A stretch of 13,397 bases of DNA from JACQFK01 sp035644495 (GTDB taxonomy: Bacteria; Planctomycetota; MHYJ01; JACPRB01), in NCBI GenBank assembly GCA_035644495.1, contig DASQOM010000361.1, positions 1 through 13,397 of the forward strand, given 5' to 3'. The notes below the pieces were generated by a model. The model was given only the letters and a program-made list of their open reading frames with translations, did not search any database and was not told the DNA's origin. The translations under genes were made by a program, and so were the position numbers. Numbering within the stretch: position 1 is the stretch's first letter; the number at the start of each line of letters is the position of its first letter. Below are positions 1-6,249 of this stretch, one piece after another.

Positions 1-1
1 T

Positions 2-148
2 CGGGACCTCGACAAGGTTCTCGAAAAGGCCGACCTCGTCCTCGAGGAAGCCAAGTCCGCGTACGAGGAGGCTCGCTCCAAGAGTTCCGTCTCAGCCTTC
101 GTTGACGCCGGATTCAAGCTCGAGGAAGCCCGAATCAAGTACCAGTGA
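2..148 (+). CDS. C-terminal end of an unrecognised helical protein (5' partial)
   Basis: An open frame runs from the left edge to a TGA at 146-148 and gives 48 residues. They are rich in Glu, Lys, Ala and Leu with a heptad-like pattern (LEKADLVLEEAKSAYEEAR), so a helical or coiled-coil tail is likely. I do not recognise the family. The last sense codon and the stop (CAG TGA) lie inside the 56-bp repeat that starts at 142. The repeat therefore supplies the stop, and the native C-terminus may have been longer and cut by the repeat. The start lies outside the window. Confidence 0.6.
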   Translation, partial: RDLDKVLEKADLVLEEAKSAYEEARSKSSVSAFVDAGFKLEEARIKYQ

Positions 149-197
149 AGAGGGCTCATTCTACTTTTCCGCGGGCTGCGGGCCGCGGGTTTGCCCG
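142..197. repeat. 56-bp dispersed REP-like repeat, copy 1
   Basis: This matches 7184-7239 without gaps at 53 of 56 positions; the three mismatches lie in the middle. Both copies begin CCAGTGAAGAGGGCTCATTC and end GGGTTTGCCCG. The 3' half is palindromic: CGGG-TTTG-CCCG forms a 4-bp hairpin, and a longer GC-rich stem sits just before it (perfect GCGGCC/GGCCGC in copy 2, weaker here). Read on the minus strand it carries GTAGAAT, which resembles the -10 boxes of nearby genes. Both copies have the same orientation and touch a truncated reading frame on their left. No transposase is adjacent, so a REP-like or MITE-like element is inferred rather than shown. Confidence 0.75.
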
Positions 198-206
198 GAT
201 GCCCGG

Positions 207-290
207 CCCTTCCCCTTCCTCAACCCCCTCCTCCCTCTCCCACACCCCCTTCCCTTTCCTCCTCATCCCCTCTAAGATCTCCTATCCCCT
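207..290 (+). other. Pyrimidine-rich tract
   Basis: Almost every base is C or T over about 85 nt (runs such as CCCTTCCCCTTCCTC), with only a few purines near 272-280. It lies between repeat copy 1 and a TPR gene scrap. It could be low-complexity filler or part of the repeat's flank. It does not resemble a coding sequence. Confidence 0.6.
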
Positions 291-423
291 CGCAACGATC
301 ACGCGGACGCGGGGCGACAGCTCCCGCGCGCTGCAGCTGCTGGAGCAGGCGCTCTCGGCCGCGCCTCCCGTGTGGACGCCGCGCCCGCGCGCCGAAAAAC
401 TCCTAGAAGAGTGGAAACGCTGA
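289..423 (+). pseudogene. Remnant of a TPR-protein C-terminus
   Basis: The frame ending in TGA at 421-423 reads like the last helix pair of a tetratricopeptide protein: GDSSRALQLLEQALSAAP, then a short tail ending AEKLLEEWKR. Everything upstream in this frame is the pyrimidine tract and the repeat, so no plausible start or earlier repeats remain. I read it as the 3' scrap of a lost gene. The assignment rests on the TPR-like helix pattern only. Confidence 0.4.
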
Positions 424-449
424 AACGAGCGGAATCCGTTCCGGAAGAG

Positions 450-460
450 TAGAGTACGAC
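450..460 (+). promoter_or_regulatory. Likely -10 box of the zinc-ribbon/YbjN gene (leaderless)
   Basis: TAGAGT at 450-455 lies 5 nt before the ATG at 461. With normal -10 to start-site spacing, transcription would begin at or next to the start codon. No convincing -35 is seen at 17 nt. Confidence 0.4.
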
Positions 461-769
461 ATGCCCCCGAACACGACCGTCTCGGGTCCGGCTCCTGTGC
501 ACTGCGCTTACTGCGGGCTGCCGTTGTCCGCGGGGCCGCGCTGCAAAGTCTGCGGCCAGTCCGGGGCACGTCCGCCCGTCGCCGCGCCGCCCCCCGCGGG
601 GGCGGCCGGGGACGCCGAGCAGAGCGACACCATCCCCGAGATGCTCGACGCGCTGAACTTCTTCCGCGCAAAGAATTACGCCTACTACATCCCGAAGTGC
701 CTGAACAAGCTGGGCTCCGTCTCGATGCCGGTCGATCAGCCGGACGGCCAGTTCTGGAACCTGACCTGA
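461..769 (+). CDS. Zinc-ribbon protein with YbjN-like domain, N-terminal part up to in-frame TGA
   Basis: It encodes 102 residues. A four-cysteine zinc ribbon comes first (C15, C18, C28, C31: CAYCG...CKVCG), then a Pro/Ala-rich linker, then the start of an alpha/beta domain (EMLDALNFFRAKNYAYYIPK). The TGA at 767-769 interrupts the domain, and the same frame continues directly into 770-1183 with a matching fold (DRPSYRQVFMIVGL). The likely ancestral product is about 240 residues, the ribbon plus one YbjN-like domain. The stop could be a real nonsense mutation, a sequence error (TGG to TGA would suffice), or a point where translation restarts at 797. The downstream protease carries the same ribbon/YbjN-like module, so the two probably work together. 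No signal peptide is seen, so it is probably cytoplasmic. Confidence 0.6.
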   Translation: MPPNTTVSGPAPVHCAYCGLPLSAGPRCKVCGQSGARPPVAAPPPAGAAGDAEQSDTIPEMLDALNFFRAKNYAYYIPKCLNKLGSVSMPVDQPDGQFWNLT

Positions 770-796
770 GACCGGCCGTCGTACCGCCAGGTCTTC

Positions 797-1183
797 ATGA
801 TCGTCGGGCTCGATCCCGGGAAGACGATCCTGGTCCTGGAGATGCCGCTCGTCCTCTTGAATCCCACCGACAACGCCCCGGTCGTGCGGACTGCGCTGGA
901 GCTCAACGGCCAGCTCGCTTGGGGGATGAGGATTGCCCTGCGCCCACCGAGCCTGCTGCTCCGCTCCGTCACCCCGCTGTCGACCCTGCCCCCGATGCGC
1001 CTCCTCGCGCTGCTGTCGAGCTTCGCCGACCTCAGCCGCGGCCTGGAAATCTTCTTCACGACCCGGTTCTCGTACCGCACAGCCAATCCATACACCAATG
1101 CCATGGGTGGCGGCGGCGGACGCATCGTCGCCCCGCGGATTCCTCCGTTCAAGCTCGCGCTCGACGCGGCGGGGGCTTCATGA
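797..1183 (+). CDS. YbjN-like domain, C-terminal part of the interrupted zinc-ribbon gene
   Basis: It is in the same frame as 461-769 and separated from it only by the TGA; the frame is open from 770. The ATG at 797 is a possible restart codon with a weak AGG upstream. It encodes 128 residues. The segment has the strand-rich pattern expected of a YbjN/type III chaperone-like fold (FMIVGLDPGKTILVLEMPLV, then LELNGQLAWGMRIAL), followed by helices (LLALLSSFADLSRGLEIFF) and a Gly/Pro-rich tail. It parallels residues 235-355 of the next protein. The TGA at 1181-1183 overlaps the next ATG at 1180 as ATGA, so the two genes are translationally coupled. The YbjN label is from pattern only; the pairing with the protease is firmer. 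Confidence 0.6.
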   Translation: MIVGLDPGKTILVLEMPLVLLNPTDNAPVVRTALELNGQLAWGMRIALRPPSLLLRSVTPLSTLPPMRLLALLSSFADLSRGLEIFFTTRFSYRTANPYTNAMGGGGGRIVAPRIPPFKLALDAAGAS

Positions 1184-2298
1184 CCGACGGCCTCCCGAAG
1201 GTCTTCGACTCCGTCGTCGGCATCGGATCCCAGCTTTCGTTCGGGTCGGGCTGGGTCGCCCACGCCAATGGGCTGATCGTGACCAACCACCACGTGGTCC
1301 GCTATCTGTCCCAGGTGAAGATCCGGACCCGCAGCGGGGAGGAGGTTCAGGGCCGAGTTGTCTACGTCGACGCGAGGCTCGATATCGCGTTCGTCCTGCC
1401 GCTCGTGCCGCTCGCTCTCCCGCCGCTGGCGCGCGGCGACAGCCGCAAGGTCAGCCCCGGCGAGCCCGTGTCGGCGATCGGCCACCCCTACGGCCTGGAC
1501 TACAGCCTGACGCGCGGCGTCATCTCCGCGACCAAGCGCGAGGACCGTGGCCGCGAGTTCCTGCAGACCGACGCCCTGCTCAATCCAGGCAACAGCGGCG
1601 GGCCTCTGCTCGACGCCCAGTACCGCGTCCTCGCCGTGAACACGCGGTCGGCGACCCTGTCGTCGATCGGCCTCGACCTCGCGATCCCGGTCCATTGCTT
1701 CGAGGAGGCGCTCAACTCCATGGCGGGGCCCGCGGAAGAGGTACTGAAGCGGGAGCCCCGCTACGGCTGCGGCGAATGCGGTGCCGCGATCCGGCCGGAG
1801 GAGACCCGCTGCAAGGTCTGCGGAGCGCAGATACCCTATCTTGACGAACCCCTGTATCCGCCGCCGACCTGGATCCAGGCGCAGAATAAGGCGCACCGGC
1901 TGCTCCTCAGCCTCGGGCTGCAGCCCAATACGATCAGCGTCGGCCACGGCATCTGGTTGCTGGAGTCGAAGACCGGCGAGTTCCTCTTCTCGATCGTGGG
2001 CGACGGCGATGCGATCGAGACGAAGACGCAGATCGCGATGCTGCCGGCGCGAAACCAGGAGGAATTCCAGCGCTTCGCACTGGCGGCGAACGACGTGGCC
2101 ACCGGTGACGCGAAGCTCTCCCTTCGGGGCGAAACGCTGGAACTGTCCCGCCAAGAAAGCGTGCGTCACCTGGAGCCCGAAGCGGCGACGCGCGCTCTGA
2201 AGGAGTTCGGCGCCACCGCTGCGAAGCTCAAGGCGATCCTGCGCCAATCCTTCCAGGCCCGGGAGCCGCTGCCCTTCGGGCTGGATCGGGTCAAGTAA
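1180..2298 (+). CDS. Trypsin-like serine protease with C-terminal zinc ribbon and YbjN-like domain
   Basis: It encodes 372 residues. The N-terminal 180 residues form a Do/HtrA-type chymotrypsin fold with an intact triad: H38 in TNHHVV, D68 in ARLDIAFV and S139 in NPGNSGGP. A GHPYG turn and an LDLAIP strand are also typical. A PDZ domain, which follows the protease in DegP-type enzymes, is absent. In its place are a four-cysteine ribbon (C197, C200, C211, C214: CGECG...CKVCG) and a YbjN-like domain (about 230-355). There is no signal peptide or membrane helix, so the enzyme is predicted to be intracellular, unlike classical HtrA. It overlaps the preceding gene by ATGA, and that gene encodes the same ribbon/YbjN-like module. 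The shared module may be an adaptor or recognition domain; that is inference. The start at 1180 is chosen because of the overlap; the longer frame upstream is a shadow of the first gene. Confidence 0.85.
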   Translation: MTDGLPKVFDSVVGIGSQLSFGSGWVAHANGLIVTNHHVVRYLSQVKIRTRSGEEVQGRVVYVDARLDIAFVLPLVPLALPPLARGDSRKVSPGEPVSAIGHPYGLDYSLTRGVISATKREDRGREFLQTDALLNPGNSGGPLLDAQYRVLAVNTRSATLSSIGLDLAIPVHCFEEALNSMAGPAEEVLKREPRYGCGECGAAIRPEETRCKVCGAQIPYLDEPLYPPPTWIQAQNKAHRLLLSLGLQPNTISVGHGIWLLESKTGEFLFSIVGDGDAIETKTQIAMLPARNQEEFQRFALAANDVATGDAKLSLRGETLELSRQESVRHLEPEAATRALKEFGATAAKLKAILRQSFQAREPLPFGLDRVK

Positions 2299-2300
2299 CC

Positions 2301-2486
2301 CGCGGCGTCCAGGCGTTCCCCAACCGGTTCCATGGCCATTTCGGCGCGGCCCGCGCGGCGAAGCAGGTCGGCAAGGCGGACGTGGCGCGGCGGCATTACA
2401 AACATCTGCTGGAAATGTCGGCCGGCGGAGACGGCTGGCGCCAGGAGCGGGCCGTGGCTCAAGAATTCCTCTCGCGCAGCCCCTGA
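2301..2486 (+). pseudogene. Remnant of a TPR-type protein C-terminus
   Basis: Directly after the protease stop, a frame ending in TGA at 2484-2486 reads like the end of a TPR protein. It contains FPNRFHGHFGAARAAKQVGK, then ADVARRHYKHLLEMS and AVAQEFLSRSP. This PNRF...GAARAA...A..YY..LLE pattern is common at the C-terminus of secreted TPR proteins. No start codon or earlier repeats exist, because the protease gene abuts. I read it as a gene scrap, not an expressed product. Confidence 0.45.
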
Positions 2487-2500
2487 AATCGCGGACCCCT

Positions 2501-2519
2501 CAGGGCCGGGAGGGCCTTG
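2501..2519 (+). terminator. Possible stem-loop after the protease region
   Basis: CAGGGCC and GGCCTTG can pair (7 bp with one G-U) around the loop GGGAG. There is no T-run, so at best it is a weak terminator for the protease operon. Confidence 0.2.
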
Positions 2520-2582
2520 TCCTCCGTAGCCGATCAGCTCCCTCTCCCAGCCGCACCCCCATTGCTGGCTTTGACGGCTTTT

Positions 2583-2909
2583 CTACAGCTCTGGGTACAT
2601 GTCACCGCTTACCCAAAGCGCTTGCCCGTTCGCTGCTGCTTTTTCACAAATGGCGAGGAAGTCGGAAACCTCCTTCCTTCCGAGGATCGTGGCTCCGCTC
2701 AGCTTCTGGAGGTCCGTGACCAGTTGCCCCAGGCGGTCCCCGCCGATGGTCAACGTCGGACTCTTGTACTTCAACAGGGCCACGTCGCGAAGGACTGAAT
2801 AGCCAGAACCTTCCTGACGCGCCTTCCGATGAATCAATCGATAAAAACTCTGCGAAAGGTAGATCGCTCTCTCAAGCTCGTTTCGTTCGTATCGAACGAG
2901 GATGGCCAT
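2583..2909 (-). CDS. Small hypothetical protein, less GC-rich than neighbours
   Basis: It encodes 108 residues, starting MAILVRYERNELERAIYLSQ and ending SGDMYPEL. It is predicted to be soluble: an N-terminal helix rich in Arg/Glu, a mixed strand segment (LLKYKSPTLTIGGDRLGQLV) and a C-terminal helix. I do not recognise the family. I prefer the ATG at 2909 because GGAG lies about 9 nt upstream; a frame-extending ATG at 2942 has no ribosome binding site. The gene and its flank (about 2570-3110) look less GC-rich than the rest, which would fit a recent acquisition. It stands alone, convergent with the protease and divergent from the cytochrome gene. Confidence 0.6.
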   Translation of the reverse strand: MAILVRYERNELERAIYLSQSFYRLIHRKARQEGSGYSVLRDVALLKYKSPTLTIGGDRLGQLVTDLQKLSGATILGRKEVSDFLAICEKAAANGQALWVSGDMYPEL

Positions 2910-3120
2910 GGATACGGACTCCGATACTCCCTGATCAACCATCAAGAAATGCGGGCAGCGCTTTGCAGCCAGCGTTCAGGTTTTAACCATTCCGAATGTT
3001 CCCCACGTTAAGAACTTGAAGAGATTCTGCGAATGTTGTGGCCTCTTTCCTTCACGAAGACTAATAATCTCTGAAATCGTCGGTGTCGCGTACCCGAGGA
3101 TGGATATTGGAGGGGTCGAC

Positions 3121-3702
3121 ATGAAGAACAAGATCAGGCTCACGATCGCGTCCATTGCGGTTCTCGCCGTGCTGAGCAGCGTGCCCATTACCGCGCAAGA
3201 CAAGGCCGCACCGGACAAGGGCGCACAAGACAAGTACACCGTGAGCGTTCCGGGCGGGCTCGCATTTTCCGAGTTCAGGGGATACGAAGGATGGCAGGCC
3301 ATTTCCCTCAGCCGTAACGAAAAGGTGGTGGCGATGATCCTCGGCAATCCCGCGATGATGGACGCCTACGCCGCCGGCATTCCCGGCAACGGTAAACCCG
3401 TCCCGGACGGGGCGAAGATGGCCAAGATCCACTGGATTCCGAAACAGAACCCGTTCTTCCCGGAGGCGACGGTGCCGGGCGCCATGCTGAATGTGGACTT
3501 CATGGTGAAAGACGGCAAGCGGTTCGCAGACAGCGGCGGGTGGGGATATGCCGTGTTCGATTACGACTCCGCGACCGACACGTTCAAGCCCGGCACGATG
3601 GAGGGCACGCCGCCGCAGGGGAACGACGCAAGGTGCGGGTTCAAATGTCACACCAAAGCGAAGTCGAGAGACTACGTTTTCACGGACTACGGGAAGCGGT
3701 GA
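3121..3702 (+). CDS. Exported cytochrome P460 family protein
   Basis: It encodes 193 residues. The first 26 form a signal peptide (basic MKNKIR, hydrophobic core, cleavage near ITAQ), so the protein is periplasmic or exported. The body matches the cytochrome P460 family: the EFRGYEGWQAISLSR segment, VVAMILGN, PDGAKMAKIHW, WGYAVFDYD and the C-terminal haem-attachment region CGFKCHTKAKSRDYVFTDYG. The characterised family member in Nitrosomonas oxidises hydroxylamine using a c-type haem crosslinked to a lysine; most others have no known role. Here the attachment motif has three residues between the cysteines (C172, C176, H177) rather than two. The ATG at 3121 follows GGAGGGG (3110-3116) with ideal spacing; the longer frame from 3016 lacks such a site and would bury the signal peptide. 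It appears monocistronic. Confidence 0.85.
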   Translation: MKNKIRLTIASIAVLAVLSSVPITAQDKAAPDKGAQDKYTVSVPGGLAFSEFRGYEGWQAISLSRNEKVVAMILGNPAMMDAYAAGIPGNGKPVPDGAKMAKIHWIPKQNPFFPEATVPGAMLNVDFMVKDGKRFADSGGWGYAVFDYDSATDTFKPGTMEGTPPQGNDARCGFKCHTKAKSRDYVFTDYGKR

Positions 3703-3759
3703 ACCCAGGGACGCGCCGTGCGCCGACCTTCATCGTTCAACAGCGAGGAATCCCCATAG

Positions 3760-3774
3760 GACAGCGGGGCTGTC
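3760..3774 (+). terminator. Perfect short hairpin between P460 and the small membrane ORF
   Basis: GACAGC-GGG-GCTGTC is a perfect 6-bp stem with a 3-nt loop, 58 nt after the P460 stop. It lacks a T-run. It could be a weak terminator, or an RNA stabiliser for the P460 message. It ends one base before the possible GTG start of the next ORF. Confidence 0.3.
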
Positions 3775-3775
3775 C

Positions 3776-4039
3776 GTGGTCGGCTGGCTCGTCGTCTTCG
3801 TCGCGGCCACCCGGAAGAACTTCGGGTCGAGCTCCACCGCGTTCCTGATCGGGCTGCTGCTGTTCGCGGGCAGCCTGCTGACGAAGTACAAGTACCGGTC
3901 GACGCGGTCGCCGGTGGTGAATCCGGACCTGGAGCAGCACATCCAGGAGTTCGGCTTTTCGGCCGCTCTGGTGCGCCAGTACTACGTCTGGGGCCTGCTC
4001 CCGCCCTTCGTGCACGCCGCTTTCCGGCTGTTTGCCTAG
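3776..4039 (+). CDS. Small membrane protein or fragment
   Basis: It encodes 87 residues from the GTG at 3776. Two hydrophobic segments (about 1-10, VVGWLVVFVAA, and about 22-36, AFLIGLLLFAGSLL) are followed by a basic loop (TKYKYRSTRS), an amphipathic stretch and a Trp/Leu-rich end (YYVWGLLPPFVHAAFRLFA). The start is unsure: GTG begins inside the first hydrophobic helix and there is no clear ribosome binding site. It may be the 3' remainder of a longer membrane protein. The family is not recognised. A hairpin follows 26 nt downstream. Confidence 0.45.
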   Translation: MVGWLVVFVAATRKNFGSSSTAFLIGLLLFAGSLLTKYKYRSTRSPVVNPDLEQHIQEFGFSAALVRQYYVWGLLPPFVHAAFRLFA

Positions 4040-4065
4040 GGGGCGCGCATCCGGCGGAGTCGATC

Positions 4066-4080
4066 CCCGGCGACGCCGGG
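4066..4080 (+). terminator. Perfect GC hairpin between genes
   Basis: CCCGGC-GAC-GCCGGG gives a 6-bp all-GC stem with a 3-nt loop, 26 nt after the membrane ORF stop and 60 nt before the HEAT gene. There is no T-run, so it is a possible factor-dependent or weak terminator. Confidence 0.3.
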
Positions 4081-4119
4081 AAGGTCGCGGAGCGGATGGG
4101 CGTCCCTCCACTCTCGCGG

Positions 4120-4136
4120 TAGACTGTTGGGGGAGG
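4120..4136 (+). promoter_or_regulatory. -10-like box and strong Shine-Dalgarno of the HEAT gene
   Basis: TAGACT (4120-4125) resembles the -10 boxes at 450 and 7420. GGGGGAGG (4129-4136) lies 4 nt before the ATG at 4141 and fixes that start. If the -10 is real, the leader is very short. Confidence 0.4.
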
Positions 4137-4140
4137 ACCG

Positions 4141-6018
4141 ATGTTGATCCTTGCGGCGCTCGCGTCCCTGGCTCTCGCTCCACAGACCCCCTCCGATGCC
4201 GCCCGGCAGGCGCGCGAGCTCATCGAGAAACTCGGGTCGGAGAAGATCGAGGAACGGGATCAGGCGACCTTGAAGCTCAAGGAGCTGGGAGTAGCCGCCC
4301 GGGCCGAGCTTGAGGCGGCGTCGCGTCACAAGGATCCGGAAGTGGTCGACCGGTCCAAGCGCCTCCTTCGGATCCTCGACATCCGGAAAATCGTTTCCCC
4401 CGGCGTGCGGAAGGCCATGCCCGGAGTGGAGGAGCGGCTGGCGGCCCAGGGCGGCCACGCGTGGACGGAGATCTTCCTGGAGCTTTGCGACCCGGCCAAG
4501 CATCCGGGCTTGGAGAAGGCCGACCTGGAACCGTTCGCGACGCCGGCGCTTAGGGGAGCCGGCAATCCGGAAGAGAAGTTCATGATGTGCAGCCTGATCG
4601 CTCAACAGGGCTTTCGATCGGCGATCCCGGAGCTGATCAAGTGCCTGACCGACAGCGAGGACGATGTGCGGAGGAGCGCCATCTCGGCGCTGGGGGCTCT
4701 GGACGCGAGAGAGTCGGTTCCGGAAATCGTGAAGATACTCGCGGTCAGCGAGGATTCCGGATTCCGTCAGTACGCCACGAAGGTGCTGAAAAGCAAGGCC
4801 CCGAAGGAGACGGTGTCCGAATTCCGGAAACTGCTCACCGAAAGCAACCCCGGGGTGCGTCAGAACGCCCTGTGGTCCCTCGGAGACCTGGGCGCCCGCG
4901 ACGCGATCCCGGAGATCGCCGGGATGGTGACGGACGTCGATCCCGGGGTCCGGATGCTCGCCGGCCTGACGCTGAAATCCCTCGGGGCGAAGGAGGCGAC
5001 GCCGGAGATCGTCAAGCTCCTCCGGGACCCGAAGGCCGACGTCCGCACGTACGCCATCGAGGCGCTCGCGTTGCTGGAGGCCAAGGAAACGGCTCCCGAG
5101 ATCGCGGAGTACTTGAAGGACGGCGATGCCAAGGTTCGCTTCTATGCCGCCCGGGTGCTGGGTCAGATGGGCGCGACGGCGTCGGTGCCCGACATCGCCA
5201 AACTCCTGAGCGACGACAACTATACGGTCCGGGAGAGCGCCGCTCTGGCGCTCGGGGCCCTGGGAGCGAACGATCGGGCTCGGGAAGTCGCGAAGCTATT
5301 GAGCGACCGGAGCGCCCCGGTCCGGGAGAACGCCGCCGTGGTGCTGGGCGGCATGGGCTCCCGGGCGGCCGCGCCGGACCTGACGAGGCTTCTGAAGGAC
5401 GGCAGCCCCCGCGTCCGCCGGGAATCCGCCCAGGCGCTGGGCCGGCTTGGGGTGACGGACGCGGCGCCGGAGATCGCAAAGCTGCTGAAGGACGACGATG
5501 CCTATGTCCGCCAGTATGCCGCCCGGGCCCTCGGAAGGCTGGACGCTCAGGACGCCGCCCCGGCGCTGATCGAGATGCTCCAGGATTCCCTGAAGTGGGG
5601 CCGGATCGCCGCCGCGGCCTCCCTCTGCCGGATGGGACGGCGGGAAGGCGTCGCCGTCCTTCTCAACGAGGAGGGCGCCGAGCGCACGGCCCTGAACGGC
5701 GTCCGGAGCCCGGAGGCGTGGAAGCACCTCGGGGAGAAGCTCATGAGGACGGACCTGCGGGCCGGCGGCAAGGAGATCCTGGCAGGGCTCGCCCAGGAAG
5801 CGGGGACGAAGGTTCGGATGGACGGCATGGAGAACTTCCTGGCCTCTCCTCGACAGGTGTTCGCCGCGCAGAGTTTGCGGGAGGTGCTGGACGTCGTCCT
5901 GGAGCACGGCGGCTGCGAAGCGATCCTGGAGCCGGAGGGGATCCGCATCGTGAGGAGCGATGAGGCGCAGAGGTTCTGGAAGGCCTGGTGGCAGGCCGAG
6001 ACGGAGAAGAAGAAATAA
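4141..6018 (+). CDS. Secreted HEAT-repeat protein with STN-like C-terminal segment
   Basis: It encodes 625 residues. A short signal peptide (MLILAALASLALA, cleaved around residue 14-16) suggests export. Residues about 20-80 form a HEAT-like module (LIEKLGSEKIEERDQATLKL, then DPEVVDRSKRLL) of a type frequent in planctomycete proteins. From about 141 to 505 there is a chain of roughly 31-residue HEAT repeats of the PBS-lyase-like kind. Each has a helix such as VRRSAISALGAL followed by a helix such as VPEIVKIL, with D-x-VR at the turn. No lyase catalytic partner or enzyme domain is visible, so a protein-binding scaffold is the likely role. The C-terminus (about 572-606: SLREVLDVVLEHGG...GIRIV) resembles an STN/secretin-type short domain. 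It stands alone, with a strong Shine-Dalgarno site. Confidence 0.85.
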   Translation: MLILAALASLALAPQTPSDAARQARELIEKLGSEKIEERDQATLKLKELGVAARAELEAASRHKDPEVVDRSKRLLRILDIRKIVSPGVRKAMPGVEERLAAQGGHAWTEIFLELCDPAKHPGLEKADLEPFATPALRGAGNPEEKFMMCSLIAQQGFRSAIPELIKCLTDSEDDVRRSAISALGALDARESVPEIVKILAVSEDSGFRQYATKVLKSKAPKETVSEFRKLLTESNPGVRQNALWSLGDLGARDAIPEIAGMVTDVDPGVRMLAGLTLKSLGAKEATPEIVKLLRDPKADVRTYAIEALALLEAKETAPEIAEYLKDGDAKVRFYAARVLGQMGATASVPDIAKLLSDDNYTVRESAALALGALGANDRAREVAKLLSDRSAPVRENAAVVLGGMGSRAAAPDLTRLLKDGSPRVRRESAQALGRLGVTDAAPEIAKLLKDDDAYVRQYAARALGRLDAQDAAPALIEMLQDSLKWGRIAAAASLCRMGRREGVAVLLNEEGAERTALNGVRSPEAWKHLGEKLMRTDLRAGGKEILAGLAQEAGTKVRMDGMENFLASPRQVFAAQSLREVLDVVLEHGGCEAILEPEGIRIVRSDEAQRFWKAWWQAETEKKK

Positions 6019-6048
6019 GGCGAAGATCGGCATCCCGACAATCTGACG

Positions 6049-6231
6049 ATGAAGCCGCAGACCGGTCTGCATCCGACAGCCAAGGTCCTGGTGAAGCTGG
6101 AGCCCTCTCCGAACCGGGGTGGCCGCTACGCCTCCGACACCGGCCCGAGCGTCGACTCGAACTGGGCAAACGCAATGCCGAAGCTGATCCCGGCCTGCCA
6201 GAAGTGGATGCGCGAGCAGTTGCCGAAGTGA
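6049..6231 (+). CDS. Possible small hypothetical ORF
   Basis: It encodes 60 residues, starting MKPQTGLHPTAK and ending MPKLIPACQKWMREQLPK. It lies 30 nt after the HEAT gene and ends 18 nt before the convergent methyltransferase gene. The second half looks like a natural amphipathic helix. There is no ribosome binding site, and I do not recognise it. It could be a real small protein translated with the HEAT gene or the tail of a lost gene. Confidence 0.3.
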   Translation: MKPQTGLHPTAKVLVKLEPSPNRGGRYASDTGPSVDSNWANAMPKLIPACQKWMREQLPK

Positions 6232-6249
6232 CCGCAGAAGCGAAGGAAG

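Noticed and set aside
767..769. TGA read as selenocysteine
   Set aside because: No convincing SECIS-type hairpin was identified right after it, and nothing suggests a Cys or Sec at this place in a YbjN-like fold.
736..2247. Long open minus-strand frame of about 500 codons opposite the protease
   Set aside because: It mirrors the real genes; its product is Arg/Gly/Ala-rich without domains, while the plus strand carries the protease triad and two zinc ribbons.
2883..2899. Perfect palindrome TCGTTCG-TAT-CGAACGA as an operator
   Set aside because: It lies inside the coding part of the 108-residue ORF (VRYERNE); chance is enough to explain it.
3016..3120. Longer N-terminus for the P460 protein
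   Set aside because: The ATG at 3121 has a strong ribosome binding site and is directly followed by the signal peptide.
4660..5580. Roughly 93-bp periodicity as a DNA repeat array or CRISPR
   Set aside because: It reflects the 31-residue HEAT repeats of one protein; units are diverged at DNA level and there are no spacers.
4587..5963. 458-codon plus-strand frame inside the HEAT gene
   Set aside because: Out-of-frame shadow rich in Arg, Gly and Pro; the HEAT frame explains the region.
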